A stretch of DNA of 64,000 bases, taken from the NCBI GenBank assembly GCA_963682025.1, contig OY821521.1, positions 56,431,908 to 56,495,907 of the forward strand. Direction: 5' to 3'. Shown piece after piece: positions 32,238 through 44,801 of the stretch. A program made the translations under genes and the position numbers. The notes under the pieces are model-generated. The model was given only the letters and a program-made list of their open reading frames with translations, ran no database searches and had not been told where the DNA came from. Position 1 is the stretch's first letter. The number at the start of each line of letters is the position of its first letter. The stretch is from Cordilura impudica. Lineage: Eukaryota; Arthropoda; Insecta; Diptera; Scathophagidae.

Positions 32238-32951
32238 TGTTTTTACAGATTTTGTTGTTTAATATTTTTTTTTTATAAATTTTATAAATTTTCTTGAACA
32301 ACTCATCTTATGTTTAGTAGACTTGCAGTTTTATTGTTACCAATAAAATAAATATAAATATTTAATTTCAAAAAATCCATTAGTAGTTGTTTCATCGTGA
32401 TCTTAAAACGCTTCAAAGGAGTTGAAAATCTCTTCAAAATAGTTTTTCTTTTGCTGTACGTATCGATTGAGGTGCGCTAATACAAAAATCTTTCGAAGGA
32501 CTCAGCAAATCTTGGCGTAATCACCAACGAAGGAAGGAAGCAGTCGAAATGTAAATTTACCTACTTTTCATTACTTTTTTTAGCGTGTGCATTAAATTTC
32601 CTTTAAAAAAAGGAAAAAAAAAACACACAACGCCATCTAAAATCAATAACATTTCTGAATGATATTACTTTCTATGTAATACAATAACATATTTTTTTAA
32701 GTACTTCAGTTTTTTTGTATGGATATGTATGTGTTCTGTTTAAATTCAACTCACTGTGATATTTCCACGTATGAAAACAGCAAAAAAAATCAAAGAAAAG
32801 AAATGTAAACAAAACCGTTTCCCATTTTAACAATAAATGTTTTCAATTCTAAATGGCACTTATTTGTGGAACTTTTTATATATATTCCACAGAAAATTAA
32901 CATGTGCGATTTTTTTTTTTTGCAAAAAACAACCAAAACTAAGAATCCTTT
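32238..32951. other. Unassigned
   Basis: No gene; AT-rich with A and T runs. Confidence 0.35.
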
Positions 32952-33402
32952 AAGGTACTATCACACGATGTGTTTTTTACTTATGTACTGTCAATAACTA
33001 AAGTTGTACATATCGTGTTATACATATGAAACATTGTTTATGTACAATACATGAGGAAAGTCACATGTACATTTTTCAATTAGAACGGGTTCTATTTTGG
33101 TATGACAAATATAAGAAAATACAACACTGCTTGTGGCGAAAGAAAAACAGAGTAAATTATAAAGATTTGTAATATCAATATTAATTAACAATTAAAAAAT
33201 ATATAAAATATATAACTTTATTTTGAACAATAAATTTTTGTAAATTCACAAATTAGACCAGCTGTTGTTTACATGTAAAAGTTATGTCATGCGGAAATAC
33301 ATATGTACGTGTGATAGCAAAAATTATGAATCATATGTAAAATGATAATATTGACAGGCATACGAATATGGATGTAAAAAACACATCGTGTGATAAGACC
33401 TT
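32952..33402. mobile_element. 451-bp MITE with 29-bp inverted repeats
   Basis: The ends read AAGGT(A/C)(C/T)TATCACACG inward and continue ATGTGTTTTTTAC; 27 of 29 positions match. TGTACAT words recur inside. The flanks contain TTTAA on one side and TTTTAAA on the other, but the duplication is ambiguous. Confidence 0.8.
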
Positions 33403-33546
33403 TTAAAAGAATCTGACTTTTTTGATGTGTTGCTTTTTGATTAAAGTAAAATGCATTTTTAATTGAATATATTTTAAAATTATCAAAAACACATGGCACT
33501 GCTTAAAATTGAATGTCTGTTGAAGTGGAAAATCAATTTTTTATTT

Positions 33547-33940
33547 TTTCATTCCCTCCACTCCACTGTGCATATGTTAGTTTGTCATTCCGTTTGTAAC
33601 GAACCGAAAAATAAATTTGCAACCCCATAAAAGTATATATTAATATTCTTGATCCTTATAACAACACGAGTCGATATAGCAATGTCCTTCTGTCCATCTT
33701 TCCGTCTGTCTTTCTGTGGAAATCACTTCTATTTATAAACCATTTAACTGAGTAAAGTTCGGATAATATTGTTTGTCATTGTTTCGAGCAGGTTAGTATT
33801 TAAAATGGGGTAAATTGGGTATCAGACTATTGCTCACTTTTTCAAATATTTTGTTAAAGTTTGTTATAAATAGTGCAATAAGCCAAGATGGAGGGTAATA
33901 AAGATTCGGCATAATAGAATTTAACACTCTTACTTGTATT
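33547..33940 (+). mobile_element. TATACCC family B, copy B4
   Basis: Contains CCCTCCACTCCACTGTG, GTTTGTCATTCCGTTTGTAA, CCTTATAACAACACGAGTCG and the end GATTCGGCATAATAGAATTT followed by AACACTCTTACTTG, the family's hairpin end with a damaged right arm. Confidence 0.75.
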
Positions 33941-33949
33941 TATTTTACT

Positions 33950-36587
33950 TTTTATTACTCAAAAATTTTAAATTATTTAATTTTTTTATTTTATTTTATT
34001 TTATTTAAAATTATTTCATTTTATTTTTTTTTGTTATTTTATTATTTTATTGCATTTTTTTAAACTTATTTTATTTTACCTTATTTTATTTTATTTTCTT
34101 TTATTTTATTTTATTTATTTTATATTTTATTTTATTTTATTTTATTTTATTTTATTTTATTTTATTCTATTTTATTTTATTTTATTTCATTTTATTTTAA
34201 TTAATTTTATTTTATTTGATTTGTTTTTACTTTATTTTAATTAATTTTATTTATTTGATTTGTTTTTTATTCTATTTTATTGTATTTAATGTTATTTGAT
34301 TTGTTATATATTTTTTTACATTTTATTTTATTTAATTTTGTTTTAATATATTCTATTTTATTATTTTTTTAATTTAATTTTATTTCATTTTATTTAATTT
34401 TGTTTAATTTATTTTATTATTTATTTTATTAATTTATTTCATTTGATTTTATTTTATTTTATTAAAATTTTTTTTAATTCATTTGATTTTACTGTACTCT
34501 CTTTAATTTTACTTTATTTAATTTTACTTTATTTGACTGTTTTTTTTTATTTTATTTTATTATATTATATTTTATTTTAATTAATTTCATTTTATTTTAT
34601 TTTTATTTTATTTTGTTTTATTTTGTTTTATTTTATTTTATTTTATTTTATTTTATTTTATTTTATTTTATTTTATTTTATTTTATTTTATTTTATTTTT
34701 TTTTATGTTATTTTATATATGTGATTTTATTGTTTTATATTTTTATTAAAATTTTATTTTATTTAATTTCTTTATTTTATATTATTTTATTTATTTTATT
34801 TGATTTTATTTATTTTGTTTTATTCTTTGTTTTATTTTATTATATTGTATTTAATTTAATTTCATTTTATTTTGTTTTTTTATATTATATTTTGTGTTAT
34901 TTTTTTTATTTTATTTCGTTTTATTTTATTCTATTATATTATATTTTATTTTAATTAATGTGATTTTATTTTATTCCATTTTATTTTATTTTATTTTATT
35001 TCAATTTATTTTATTTTATTTTATTATATTCTATTTTATATTATTTTATATACTTGATTTTATTGTTTTATATTTTTATTTAAATTTTACTTTATTTAAT
35101 TTCTTTATTTTATTTTATTTATTTTATTTGATTTTATTTATTTTGCTTTATATTTTATTTTATTTTATTATATTTTATTTAATTTAATTTCATTTTATTT
35201 TATTGTCGTATATTATTATATTTTATGTTATTTTTTTTATTTTATTTCCTTTTATTTTACTTTTTTTATATTTTATTTAATATTATTTTGTTCATTAAAT
35301 TTTATTTTATTTTGTTTTAATTTATTTTATTTTATTTTATTTTATTTTATTTTATTTTATTTTATTTTATTTTATTTTATTTCATTTAGTTTTAATTATT
35401 TGATTGGTTTTTTATTTCATTTTATTTTATTGTACTTAATTTCTTTTTATTTGTTTTGTTTGGTTTTTTATTTTATTTTGTTCTGTATTATTTTAATTTA
35501 ATTTATTTTGTTTTAATTAATTTTATTTTATTTGATTTGTTTTTTAATTTATTTTAATTAATTTTATTTAGTTTATTTGTTTTTTATTTTATATTATTTT
35601 ATTGTATTTAATTTGTTATTTATTTTATTTCATATTATTTTATTTAATTTTGTTTTAATTTATTTTGTTTTTTATTTTATTTTATTTTATTTTATTTTAT
35701 TTTATTTCATTTGATTTTACTGTACTCTATTTAATATTATTTTACTTGGTTTTACTTTATTTGACTTGTTTTTTTATTTTATTTTATTATATTTTACTTT
35801 ATTTTATTTTATCTTATTTCATTTTATTTTATTCTATTTTATTTTATTTTTATTTTTATTTTTTATTTTATTTTATTTAATTTTATTTTATTTTGTATTA
35901 TTTTTTGTATTTCATTTTATTGTTTTTATATAAATTTTATTTTATCGAATTTCTTTATTTTATTTTATTTATTTTATTTTATATTATTTATTTTATTTTA
36001 TATTATTTTATTTTATTATATTATATTTAATTTAATTTTATTATATTTTAGTTTTATATTTTATTTTATTTTATGTTATTTTTTATTTTATTTCCTTTTA
36101 TTTTACTTTTTTTTATTTTATTTTGTATTATTTTATTTATTTTATATTTTTTTATTTTATGTAATTTAATTTCATTTTTTTTATTTGTATTTTGTTTTAT
36201 TTTATTTTATTTTATTTTATTTTATTATATTATATTTTATTTTAAATTATTTTATTTTATTCTATTCTATTTTATTTTATTTATTATATTTAATTTAATT
36301 TTATTTTTTTATTTTATTTTATTTTAGGTTTTTTATTTAATTTTATTTTTAAAATTTTATTTTATTATATTTTATTGTATTTAATTTTGCTTTATTTGAT
36401 TTGTTTTTTATTTTATTGTATTTAATATTATCTTATTTGATTTATTTCTTATTTTATTGTTTGTATATAATATAATTTTATTTGATTTGTTTTTTATTTT
36501 ATTTTATTCTGTTTTATTTTATTTTATATTATTTTATTTTATCTTATTTTTATTACATTATATTATTTTATTGTATTTTAATTTATT
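33950..36587 (+). repeat. Degenerate (TTTTA)n array, ~2.6 kb
   Basis: Almost all of the stretch is built from TTTTA, with perfect runs (for example about 34625-34695 and 35315-35380) and diverged parts using TTTAATTT and TTTGTTTT variants. Strand-asymmetric: pyrimidine-rich plus strand throughout. The long Phe/Ile/Leu/Tyr reading frames in it are artefacts. Confidence 0.95.
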
Positions 36588-37027
36588 TTATTTTTGTTCT
36601 TTAAAAATTCGTAAAAAATAAAAATGCGACACAGATCACAGGTTTGGTCTAAAAGCGTTGATTTAAACATATTTTGAATGAAATGAGCTTTATTTCATTG
36701 TAATCGGTGCACAACTTTTAATTTTGTTCACAATTTAATGAGAAAACTCAACTGATAAAAATCGCGATTTCCATACAAAAATAATGGTTTTTAATATGTG
36801 TGTGTTTGCTGCTGTTCTATTTATGCAATAGGTGTGTTATAGTAACTGTTTTTAGGCCACTGATTTCAGATAAGAGTATTAAGTCAGATATTTTTTTTAT
36901 CAACTGTACTCTTCAATTTATCAATAAAAGAGGATTTTAAAGAAAAATAAAAATTTTTAATACACAAATATTAAAATGATATTACGACTCATCGAAAAAT
37001 TTTCTTTGATAAGATTTTCGTAAATGT

Positions 37028-37505
37028 CAATGACCCTGGTACCGCTCCTCTATAGTACGAATATATTGATGGAAACGTTCACCTTGCACTTCACTGAAGT
37101 CTACAAGATTTTCAGGGAAAAAATCCAAATGATTGTGTAGGTAGTGTACCTTAATGCTCATATTACAACCTAGCTGCTGGAAATGTGACAACATGTCCGA
37201 ATAGTGCTTATTCCTTTTGTTTACCAGGAAATTGTACACTATTCAAACAAATTCATTCCAAGCATTTCTTTCAATATCTGTCATGGAACTACTAAAGTTT
37301 TCATCATTGATTAATCTTTCATTTGAGGGCCATCAAAAATGCCAGCTTTCAGTTTCTCCCAACTTAAATTTTGGAACTTTCTACTGATATATCTAAAACA
37401 ATCACCGTCCTTGTTGAGAGGTTTGACAAATTGTTTCATAAGCCCTAGCTTGATATGGAGAAGTGGCAGTATTATGCGATCCCTAGGTACAACTGTTTGA
37501 TTAAC
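37028..37505 (-). pseudogene. Orphan arthropod repeat-family protein, C-terminal half, broken
   Basis: The minus strand reads LGLMKQFVKPLNKDGDCF and KLKAGIFDGPQ, then after stop/frame breaks (about 37240-37310) LSHFQQLGCNMSIKVHYLHN, DFFPENLVDFSEVQGERFHQ and EERYQGH. I recognise these blocks as a family of uncharacterised proteins with many copies in arthropod genomes. No known catalytic motif stands out. Its position between long inverted repeats suggests it is the cargo or enzyme of that element type (inference). The piece at 30296-30532 appears to belong to the preceding part of the same family. Confidence 0.6.
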
Positions 37506-37618
37506 TATATTCTGGTTTCATGGAACCATAGCTTCGCTCTAAGTCCAGTCTTTTATACTCCAGTACTCAGATCTGGCTCTGCTATCCCATAAACAAATAA
37601 TACATAAATGTTTTGTGT

Positions 37619-39365
37619 ACACACAGAAAAAGAATTGGTCAGAATTCGATTACCTCTAGAGAATTTTAATTACGCAATAAGAATTTGAATTGTAATTCTT
37701 AAAAATTTTAAAATTCTATATATTTACTAACAACCTTAAAAGTGTATTTCTTTTAAAATAAAAGTGTCTTCGATATCAAAATCAGTTCAGTTTACCCATC
37801 AATCTCTTTATACATTTCAATGAAACTAATTCAATTTACGCAACTATATTGAAATCAGTATAAAATGTTTCATTCCTAAATATTGGGAATTACAACTAAT
37901 AATTATAGTAGAATAAGCAGAATATGTAAAATTAGATTGTGAAAAATTGTTGGTTAATATAATAAAATTAATTTTGAATTTTAAATCATTTTTCTGATAT
38001 GGCATACGAACTACAATCTTTTTGCTTGTTTTGGCATTTGTAGCCAAAAGGAAAATCAAAATCTGTTGAAAATACCAAATCACATAGCGATATGTTTAAA
38101 GCAACCGAATTGTCAATTTATTTGACATTTTGAGAAAATAAATTTTAAAAAATTACAAATATATTTGAAACTTTTATTTGTTTTTAAAACTTTCGTATAT
38201 AAAGTTCACTAAAGCAGACTCTACGATTGGGTAAGTTCATTATCATATGGACATTCTTATTTATTATTGTTATATTTTTGTAACAAATATTTGAAGCAAT
38301 GTTTCATCAAATTCTGTACCAACATATCTTTTTTTCGTTTTGTAAGTTATACCAGAGAAGTTACATTGTTAACAAATATTGGTGCAACAATTGGCAAATA
38401 TACAATATTTCAATCAATGTCAATTTAGCAAAGTTTACTCTTTTAGGATTTATTCTGTGTGCATAATGTATGCTAATAATGTAAAGAGAAATTGAAGGAT
38501 ATATGATCCACTAAACCCCACGTAATAGCCTATTGTTCAAGTGCCAAAGCAGTGTCGCCCGATCACGAAAGTATCGACCATGCTTTTCATATTGTCAGAA
38601 AAAAGACCGTCAACACTTTGGGGAGCCAATGTGAAATGCTTGACAAACCTACCAAAGTTGTCAAGATTATTTTAAAAAAATCCTACCTGGCAGCCAGTAA
38701 AACCGCTTCCAAATTAGCGTACCCGGAATACAGCTCTAAAATCTACCGGAAAATCCGAATGGGAAATTTACTTTTCGTCACTTTCTATGGATTAAGATAT
38801 GTTGTTTAAAATTGCAAAATATATTAATATAAGTGTATGGAAGGTAACGTTAATAAATGAAGTAAGAAATAACAATCAACAGAATCGAACTACGCGGACA
38901 AACCATAATTTTAAGCTATTTTGGTAGTATTCGTATTACTAAATTTCTAAGTTCTTTAAATGTCAAAAAATCGGAACTTTCTTAAGTATATTAATCAATA
39001 TCAAAAATATCTGATTTGTAAATTTATATTTATCATGTAAATTTGTTGTTATTATGTAAATCATGTATATATATTTCCTATAAAAAAATTAATAAATTTT
39101 AAATAGAATCATTTTTATGCTTTTATATTTACTGCAGTTACTGCAGTTTTGAAATTGGTTTCCCAAATAAGTTGTTGTCATAATCATTAAAAAAATTATA
39201 AATTCCATAGTATCAACTTAATTTGACAATTCATACAGTCGATTCTACGATTGTTTGGACAATATAATTCAGTAATCACAACAGAATAATGTGATAGTAC
39301 ACATGACTACAAAAATTCGATTGGCAACAAATTCGGTTGTCACAACGAATCCATTTTCTGTGTGT
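37619..39365. mobile_element. Nested element with ACACACAGAAAA ends
   Basis: ACACACAGAAAAAGAATT at 37619 is mirrored by CATTTTCTGTGTGT ending at 39365. It lies wholly inside the larger inverted-repeat element. A short open frame (38552-38809, KKTVNTLGSQCEMLDKPTK) is its only coding-like part; I do not recognise that sequence. Boundaries moderately certain. Confidence 0.45.
38528..38818 (+). pseudogene. Unidentified coding-like fragment
   Basis: Open reading from about 38528 to TAA near 38809, including SSAKAVSPDHESIDHAFHI and LAASKTASKLAYPEY. Composition is less AT-biased than the flanks, which suggests former coding sequence. No domain recognised; probably part of the nested element. Confidence 0.3.
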
Positions 39366-39961
39366 AGTCTCTCTGTTGGCCTAGAAGAAAATTCACCATT
39401 TTCAGATCCACACAAATAAGCCACAACTTTTCAAATAATGAGCACTCATAACTGTGGGTGGAATTTATTTAAAAAAATCATGCGTTACAGCTAGCAATCG
39501 GTAAATCATACATCAGTAAAAAAGTACTCTATTTTTCCCTTTAATTGGCTGTGAACTGACTAGGTTTCATAAAGGAACAAGAACAGCAATCCAGCGTCCA
39601 CGCACATTTATAGGCGTTGATTAGTTTGCTACCGCAATCATTAAAAATGAAATAACGTTTTGTTTATTACTTAATTCTTTTAATTCTGAGAATCATAAAA
39701 AAGTCATGAACTTTTTTTCTTTCACTTCAAAATGAGGTACCTTCACTTAATTGCGAAGAAAAGCAAGACGCGTTCATCGATTTTTATGACCTATGTCTCA
39801 TTTTGTTCATGTGACTTTACGTGAAAGTAATAAGACTTTACACTTTTTTGAGTTTTGAATTTTGAACATGAACATGACTTTTAAATATACAAAATTTTAA
39901 TTTTTTTCTTTTTATTTTATTTTCTTTTTCTTAAACGTCTTTAAAAATTTTGAAAATCACC

Positions 39962-40110
39962 AAAAAATGGTGAACCGTTTTCAAGTTATTCCTATATATG
40001 AAGTGGAAGTGCCTTAAGTTTGGACATAACAGTATATCGCGAAAAGTCGAGCTGATAGATAAAAACCAAGTGTATATTTGCATTCAGCGTCCCAAGTTAC
40101 CTTAAAAACA
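39962..40110 (+). repeat. Local duplicate block (first copy; second at 40712-40850)
   Basis: Shares CGTTTTCAAGTTATTCC, GGAAGTGCCTT and ATATCGCGAAAAGTCGAGCT with 40712-40850. The first copy is inside the 3.8-kb element and the second just outside it, so the element may have landed in, or duplicated part of, a related copy. Confidence 0.7.
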
Positions 40111-40380
40111 ACATCCAGTTCTTAATCAACAAAAAAGCTGTTCTTAAATTATAATTTAAGAAAATCTTATAAAATCTTAAAATTTTATGGAAATCGCGAT
40201 TTTTATCAATTGAGTTTTCTCAGTAAATTGTGCACAAAATCAAAGTTTGTGCACCGATTACAATGAAATAAAGCTCATTTCATTCAAAATATGTTAAACT
40301 AAATGCTTTTAGACCAAACCTGTGATCTATTTTGCATTATTATTTTTTATGAATGAATTTTTCAAGAACAAAAATTTTTG

Positions 40381-41799
40381 TTTTTTTTTTTTGTTAGATT
40401 TATAGTCATTTTTCAGACATATTGTAATTACTACTGTAATTAATATTAATTTTGTTTAAATGGTGCATGCTAGAGAAGAAGAAAGCATATATTACAAAAA
40501 TTCATAACTGCGCTGTATTGTTAATCGGACCGGTTTCTGGCATTTCAGCCTTCATCAGCGATTTATTGAAAAAAAAATTTATTTTTTTTGAAAACTGTTA
40601 TTTTTTTCAAAACTTCCTTGATATCTCTGAAAATGCTGGGCAAATTTAAAACCAATGCATGCATGGCTTAAAGATAATATTGTTGACGAGTTTTGGATTT
40701 TTTTTTTAACTGAATATGATGAATCGTTTTCAAGTTATTCCAATATAAGTAGCGGAAGTGCCTTTATATCGCGAAAAGTCGAGCTGATAGAAAAAAACCA
40801 AGTGCAGATGTGAAATCAACGACCTCAAATTAGTAAAATTTTGCGATAAAGTTCCAGTCATTGCTGTCATTTTATCAAAAATGTTCTACATTACTTATGA
40901 TTTATATTAGATTGTCTACTATGTTGTATTATGGATATAGAAATATTACAGTGGATATGAGTATTATTTTGTAATTGTGTTAGTAAAACAACGGTGCGTA
41001 TGTTGAATATTAAATTGCTTTTTTTTTAGTTTGAATGACATTCGTATTTATTTTATTTAGTTACTTGTCTGTCGTCTATTCATTCAGGACTTTTCATTCT
41101 GATGTCAAATGCATATCAACAAATAAATACTTACTTGAGTAGCATTTTCTAGTTTTAGTATTATTATTATTATTATTATTATTATGCCAAAGTCATATCA
41201 AAATGGCCAACACTATTTGTTTTTGTTGCCTGTTTAAACATGTTCGTTAACACATCTAATGTATCTCAAAATCAATGTCAAGCAATACTACTTGATATTC
41301 TCTGCTCCATTTCTTCAACATTAAAATTAAGTTGGATATTTTCCAACACATTTATACAGAAAAAAAAAAAAATTTAGAATACTGTTTTGTTTTCTATATA
41401 ATTTATTTGATGTTGTTGTTGTTATTGTACGTAGTTACTTGTCTTGTCTTGATGTTTTATTATAAAAGTATGTTATACATACATCAAAATGTTTGGTATG
41501 TATTGTAGTCGAATAAATAAAAATGTAAATATGTGGTGATTCATGTAAAATATCCCAGAAAGTTAATTTGGCGAAACATTTTATTACTAGAATTTAGATT
41601 TTTTTATATAGAGAAAATATTTTAAAATCGTAATTTTTGACTTATATCAATTATTTATTATAATGATCGACCTAAAATTACGTTTTTAAAGAATGGTCCA
41701 TATAATGAACGGTACAAAATAAACGTAGTTACATGTGTTAGATTGGAGAAATGTTATCCCAGACTTACTGCGGTCTCAATTTTTTAGCTCGATCCGATG
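40381..41799. other. Flank with second duplicate block and (ATT)n
   Basis: Holds the second copy of the local duplicate (40712-40850) and a perfect (TAT/ATT)n tract at about 41160-41185. Just before the Transib element the sequence ends CCGATG. No gene. Confidence 0.5.
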
Positions 41800-44796
41800 C
41801 ACACTGTGGTAAATCACAAAACTAGCTGGACAAAATTAAAAAGAAATGTCTGGCAACATTCCTTCTTATCGTTTAATGAGCTTCTCAATACAATAGGTAA
41901 CTGTAATTCATGTTTTGTTTTTTTGTTTTAAGCTCTGATTATTAAAAAGTAAGCCTTAAAGTCAGTTGTTGTCAACAAGTGCATTCAGATTTTAAAGAGA
42001 AGAGTATTTTTTGTGTGACTTTGGTTTATGATTAAAAAGGCTACGGTGATTTTAATGTCATAATTTTTTTTTATTATTATTAAGCTATATTTCAAGCAAA
42101 TATATTACAATTTTCATTTAATTATTTACATTGTGAGTATTAAAAAAAAATTGTGAGAAGTTCAGAAAATGGAAAAAATAAAATATTTCCTTTTTTCAAG
42201 TAGAGTTAAAGCTGTTTATTCCGAATAGTTCCGGTGTGAAACTTTATTTGCGTTAATCTTTGAAGTGTTCACTTTAAGGAAAATCAAAAACATCTTGCGC
42301 GTTTTTGCGACCGCCATACATTTTTTTTACTTTTCCAGTATGACCTCTTTCGCGAAAGGAAATTTTTGAAGAATGGGTAAAAACTCCCAAAATACATCGC
42401 AAAAACGTCTTATTAATAATGGTTAGATATGGTCTTCAAGATATACCAGAAGACGTGAAAATAAATCTTAAGGCAAATATAAATATTATTTGTTTTTAAC
42501 TAGCCGAAAAATGGATAAAAAGTGGAAGACATCGTGACCGTTTCTTAACATCAAATTCAGTTAGGCTTGATGCACCGTATGTATTGCCTGAAAGTGTACA
42601 ACCAACCGAAAAGTTGTGAAAAAACTGAAAGAAAACCAAAAAATTTTGATGACTGTAGTGAAAAATCGAAAAAAAGAAAGATACCTTGTATCTGACCATC
42701 GAGAAATTATTAAAGCTAGTGAGCAAGTATTTCGCAAAATGGGAAAGCGAGATTCAGCCAGACTTGTGAAAGATCTGTCGGAAGCTTCATCCAGTAAAGG
42801 TACGGAAGTGAAAAAAATTTGTAAGAGATTAAGCTCTGAGCCTGTGCCTTTAGGGAGCCTTTCTCCCGATGAAGCCTTATTTTTAATGGTTGATGCTAAT
42901 TTGTCGAAACATCAATACGATGTTATTCGGCTAAAAGTCAACGCGAAATGCAAAAACCATTTTCCCTCCTACACTAATGTTCAAAAAGCTAAACAAAAAT
43001 GTTATCCAGCTGAAGCAGAAATCACGGAGATGCATGCAAAAAGTTCACTCCAGTTATTGGTGAATCATACTATTGAAAGGCTTAGTTTGGCTCAAAAAGA
43101 GGTTTTACTCGGTATTGATGATCTGAAAACTGATGAAAATCGTCTTAATATTTTGCTAAAATGGGGATGCGATGGGGCTCAGAAAAAGCAGTCTAAACAG
43201 AAGTTTTCTTTGGAGGAGGGCCAAACAGATGAAAGTTTATTTAGTACTTCAATGGTTCCTATTCAAATGAATTTTAGTTCTACACAAAGAAAAATAATTG
43301 TATGGCAAAATCCTGCTCCTTCATCTACAAGATACTACCGTCCAATCAACTTTGTTTTTGGCAAAGAGTCCACTGAGTTAATTTTTCAAGAAGTTAATTT
43401 AGTACAGCAAGAAATTAGAGATTTGTTTCCAACTCTTATCACAAATGGCGAACAAAAGTTTTCTTTTTGAGTCTACTTTTATACTTACTATGATAGACGG
43501 TAAAATTTGTACTGCACTATCATCTGTAACTTCTTGTTCTCAAACGTGTTTCATATATGGAGCGAAACCGGGTGAACTTAATAAACCTTCTGTGATTTTA
43601 AACAAAATTGTCGATGAACGATCTTTAACCTTTGGAATGTCTCCGCTACATTCATGGATCCGTTTTATGGAGTGTGTATTACACATAGCATATAAACTTC
43701 CTATAATGACCTGGCAAGCTAGAGGACCGGAAAATAAAGCAAAAGTGGCTGAAGAAAAAAAAAATCAACAGAGATTTCGAAATGAGATGGGCTTGCTTGT
43801 AGACATGCCAACACAACAAGGAGGTAATACGAATGACGGTAATACTGCTAGACGGTTCTTTAGAGCAGCTAAAAAGAGTTCAAAAATCACTGGTGTCAAT
43901 AAAGGATTAATTGAACGGCTTCATATTATTTTGGAAACTTTAGGTAGTGGTTACCCTATTGATGAAGATGCTTTTGAAAGTTTTATTGTTATCACACGAA
44001 ATTTATACTTAAAAGAATACCCATGGTACATTATGCCAGTTAGCGTCCATAAAATCCTTTTTCAGGGAAAAGACATAATAAGGTCTTGCATTCTTCCTAC
44101 AGGAAATTTAGAGAGCTGTTTACGAGAAAAACATCGAGAAAAGACAAAAATACAGATCTTTTCAAACGACTCTTAATTTCTTCAGATCCTTTTATCGCAA
44201 GTTTGCGTCACACTCCCCTTCGAGTTCGAAGTTTGATAACAAAAGAAGTTCTTTCATTATTATCTGTTGATGCTTTTGAGGAGGAAGAATCTGTTAACGA
44301 TGCATATGAAAATTAATAAATTAAAATCTTTATGTGTATTTATGTTTTATTATCTGTATTATTAATGAAACAAAGCAAAAACAAGTAAAGAAAACAATTA
44401 TTATCGAATATTTATTAAAAATATTAAAATTATTTTAATATTAAAAATGATTACCTCCGACTCTTTACGTAAAAACTCACTTCATAATTTTAATAATCAT
44501 GAATCTTAGTTATATCCAACCTAAATACTAGTATAGATAGCAACAAATAATCTCATAGGATGTTTTAAAGAAACTAATTTTTTATTTTAAAAAAAAATTT
44601 TTTTTCTTGACATTGGATCCTTTTAGTTTTTGCCTCATTTTATTGAAAAAATCTTCTTTAAAAAAAAAAAAAAAAAATTTATATAATCATTTATATATGT
44701 ATTTGAATTCATTTTTTATATAATTCATAAGTGAAAAGTGAACCCATCGCGATTTATTAATTTTGTCCAGTTAGATTTGCGATCTACCGCACTGTG
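41800..44796 (+). mobile_element. Transib (RAG1-like) DNA transposon with both ends and 5-bp duplication
   Basis: 2997 bp. The right end, read inward, starts CACAGTGCGGTAGATC and the left end CACACTGTGGTAAATC. Over 40 bp they match gaplessly at 34 positions, sharing CTGGACAAAATTAA. CACAGTG is the Transib/RSS heptamer consensus. CGATG occurs directly on both sides (41795-41799 and 44797-44801), the 5-bp duplication expected of Transib. The single gene, on the plus strand, is a damaged RAG1-like transposase. Confidence 0.9.
42419..44316 (+). pseudogene. Transib transposase (RAG1-core-like), degraded
   Basis: RAG1/Transib-type blocks occur in order: EKWIKSGRHRDRFL (42506 on), ILLKWGCDGAQKKQSKQKF with the likely first catalytic Asp at 43171, SMVPIQM, WQNPAPSSTRYYRPI, TMIDGK, TCFIYGA, SPLHSWIRFMECVLHIAY, NTNDGNTARRFFRAAKK, YPWYIMPVSVHKIL, RKTSRKDKNTDLF and SSDPFIASLR. 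Damage: TAA near 42497, a stop/frame change near 42600, frame changes at about 43450 and 44090-44170, and Tyr in CFIYGA where a zinc-binding CxxC would be expected. The second and third catalytic acids cannot be placed by eye. It would act in the nucleus on the element's own CACAGTG ends; this copy is dead. Confidence 0.82.
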
Positions 44797-44801
44797 CGAT
44801 G

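Larger units (their letters stand above)
36588..40380. mobile_element. ~3.8-kb element with ~190-bp terminal inverted repeats
   Basis: The left repeat (about 36588-36780) and right repeat (about 40186-40380) are reverse complements over most of their length, sharing AGATCACAGGTTTGGTCTAA, ATATTTTGAATGAAATGAGC and CACCGATTACAATGAAAT. It carries a minus-strand fragment of an orphan protein family at 37028-37505 and a nested element at 37619-39365. The left repeat abuts the (TTTTA)n array. The target duplication is not visible. Confidence 0.7.

Noticed and set aside
32952..33402. piggyBac-type MITE because of TTAA near the ends
   Set aside because: TTAA is not at equal distance from both inverted repeats and the terminal bases do not match piggyBac ends.
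34050..36327. Several long hydrophobic open reading frames (Phe/Ile/Leu/Tyr) in the TTTTA array
   Set aside because: They are translations of a pentanucleotide repeat with no stop in one phase; composition is that of the repeat and no domain is present.
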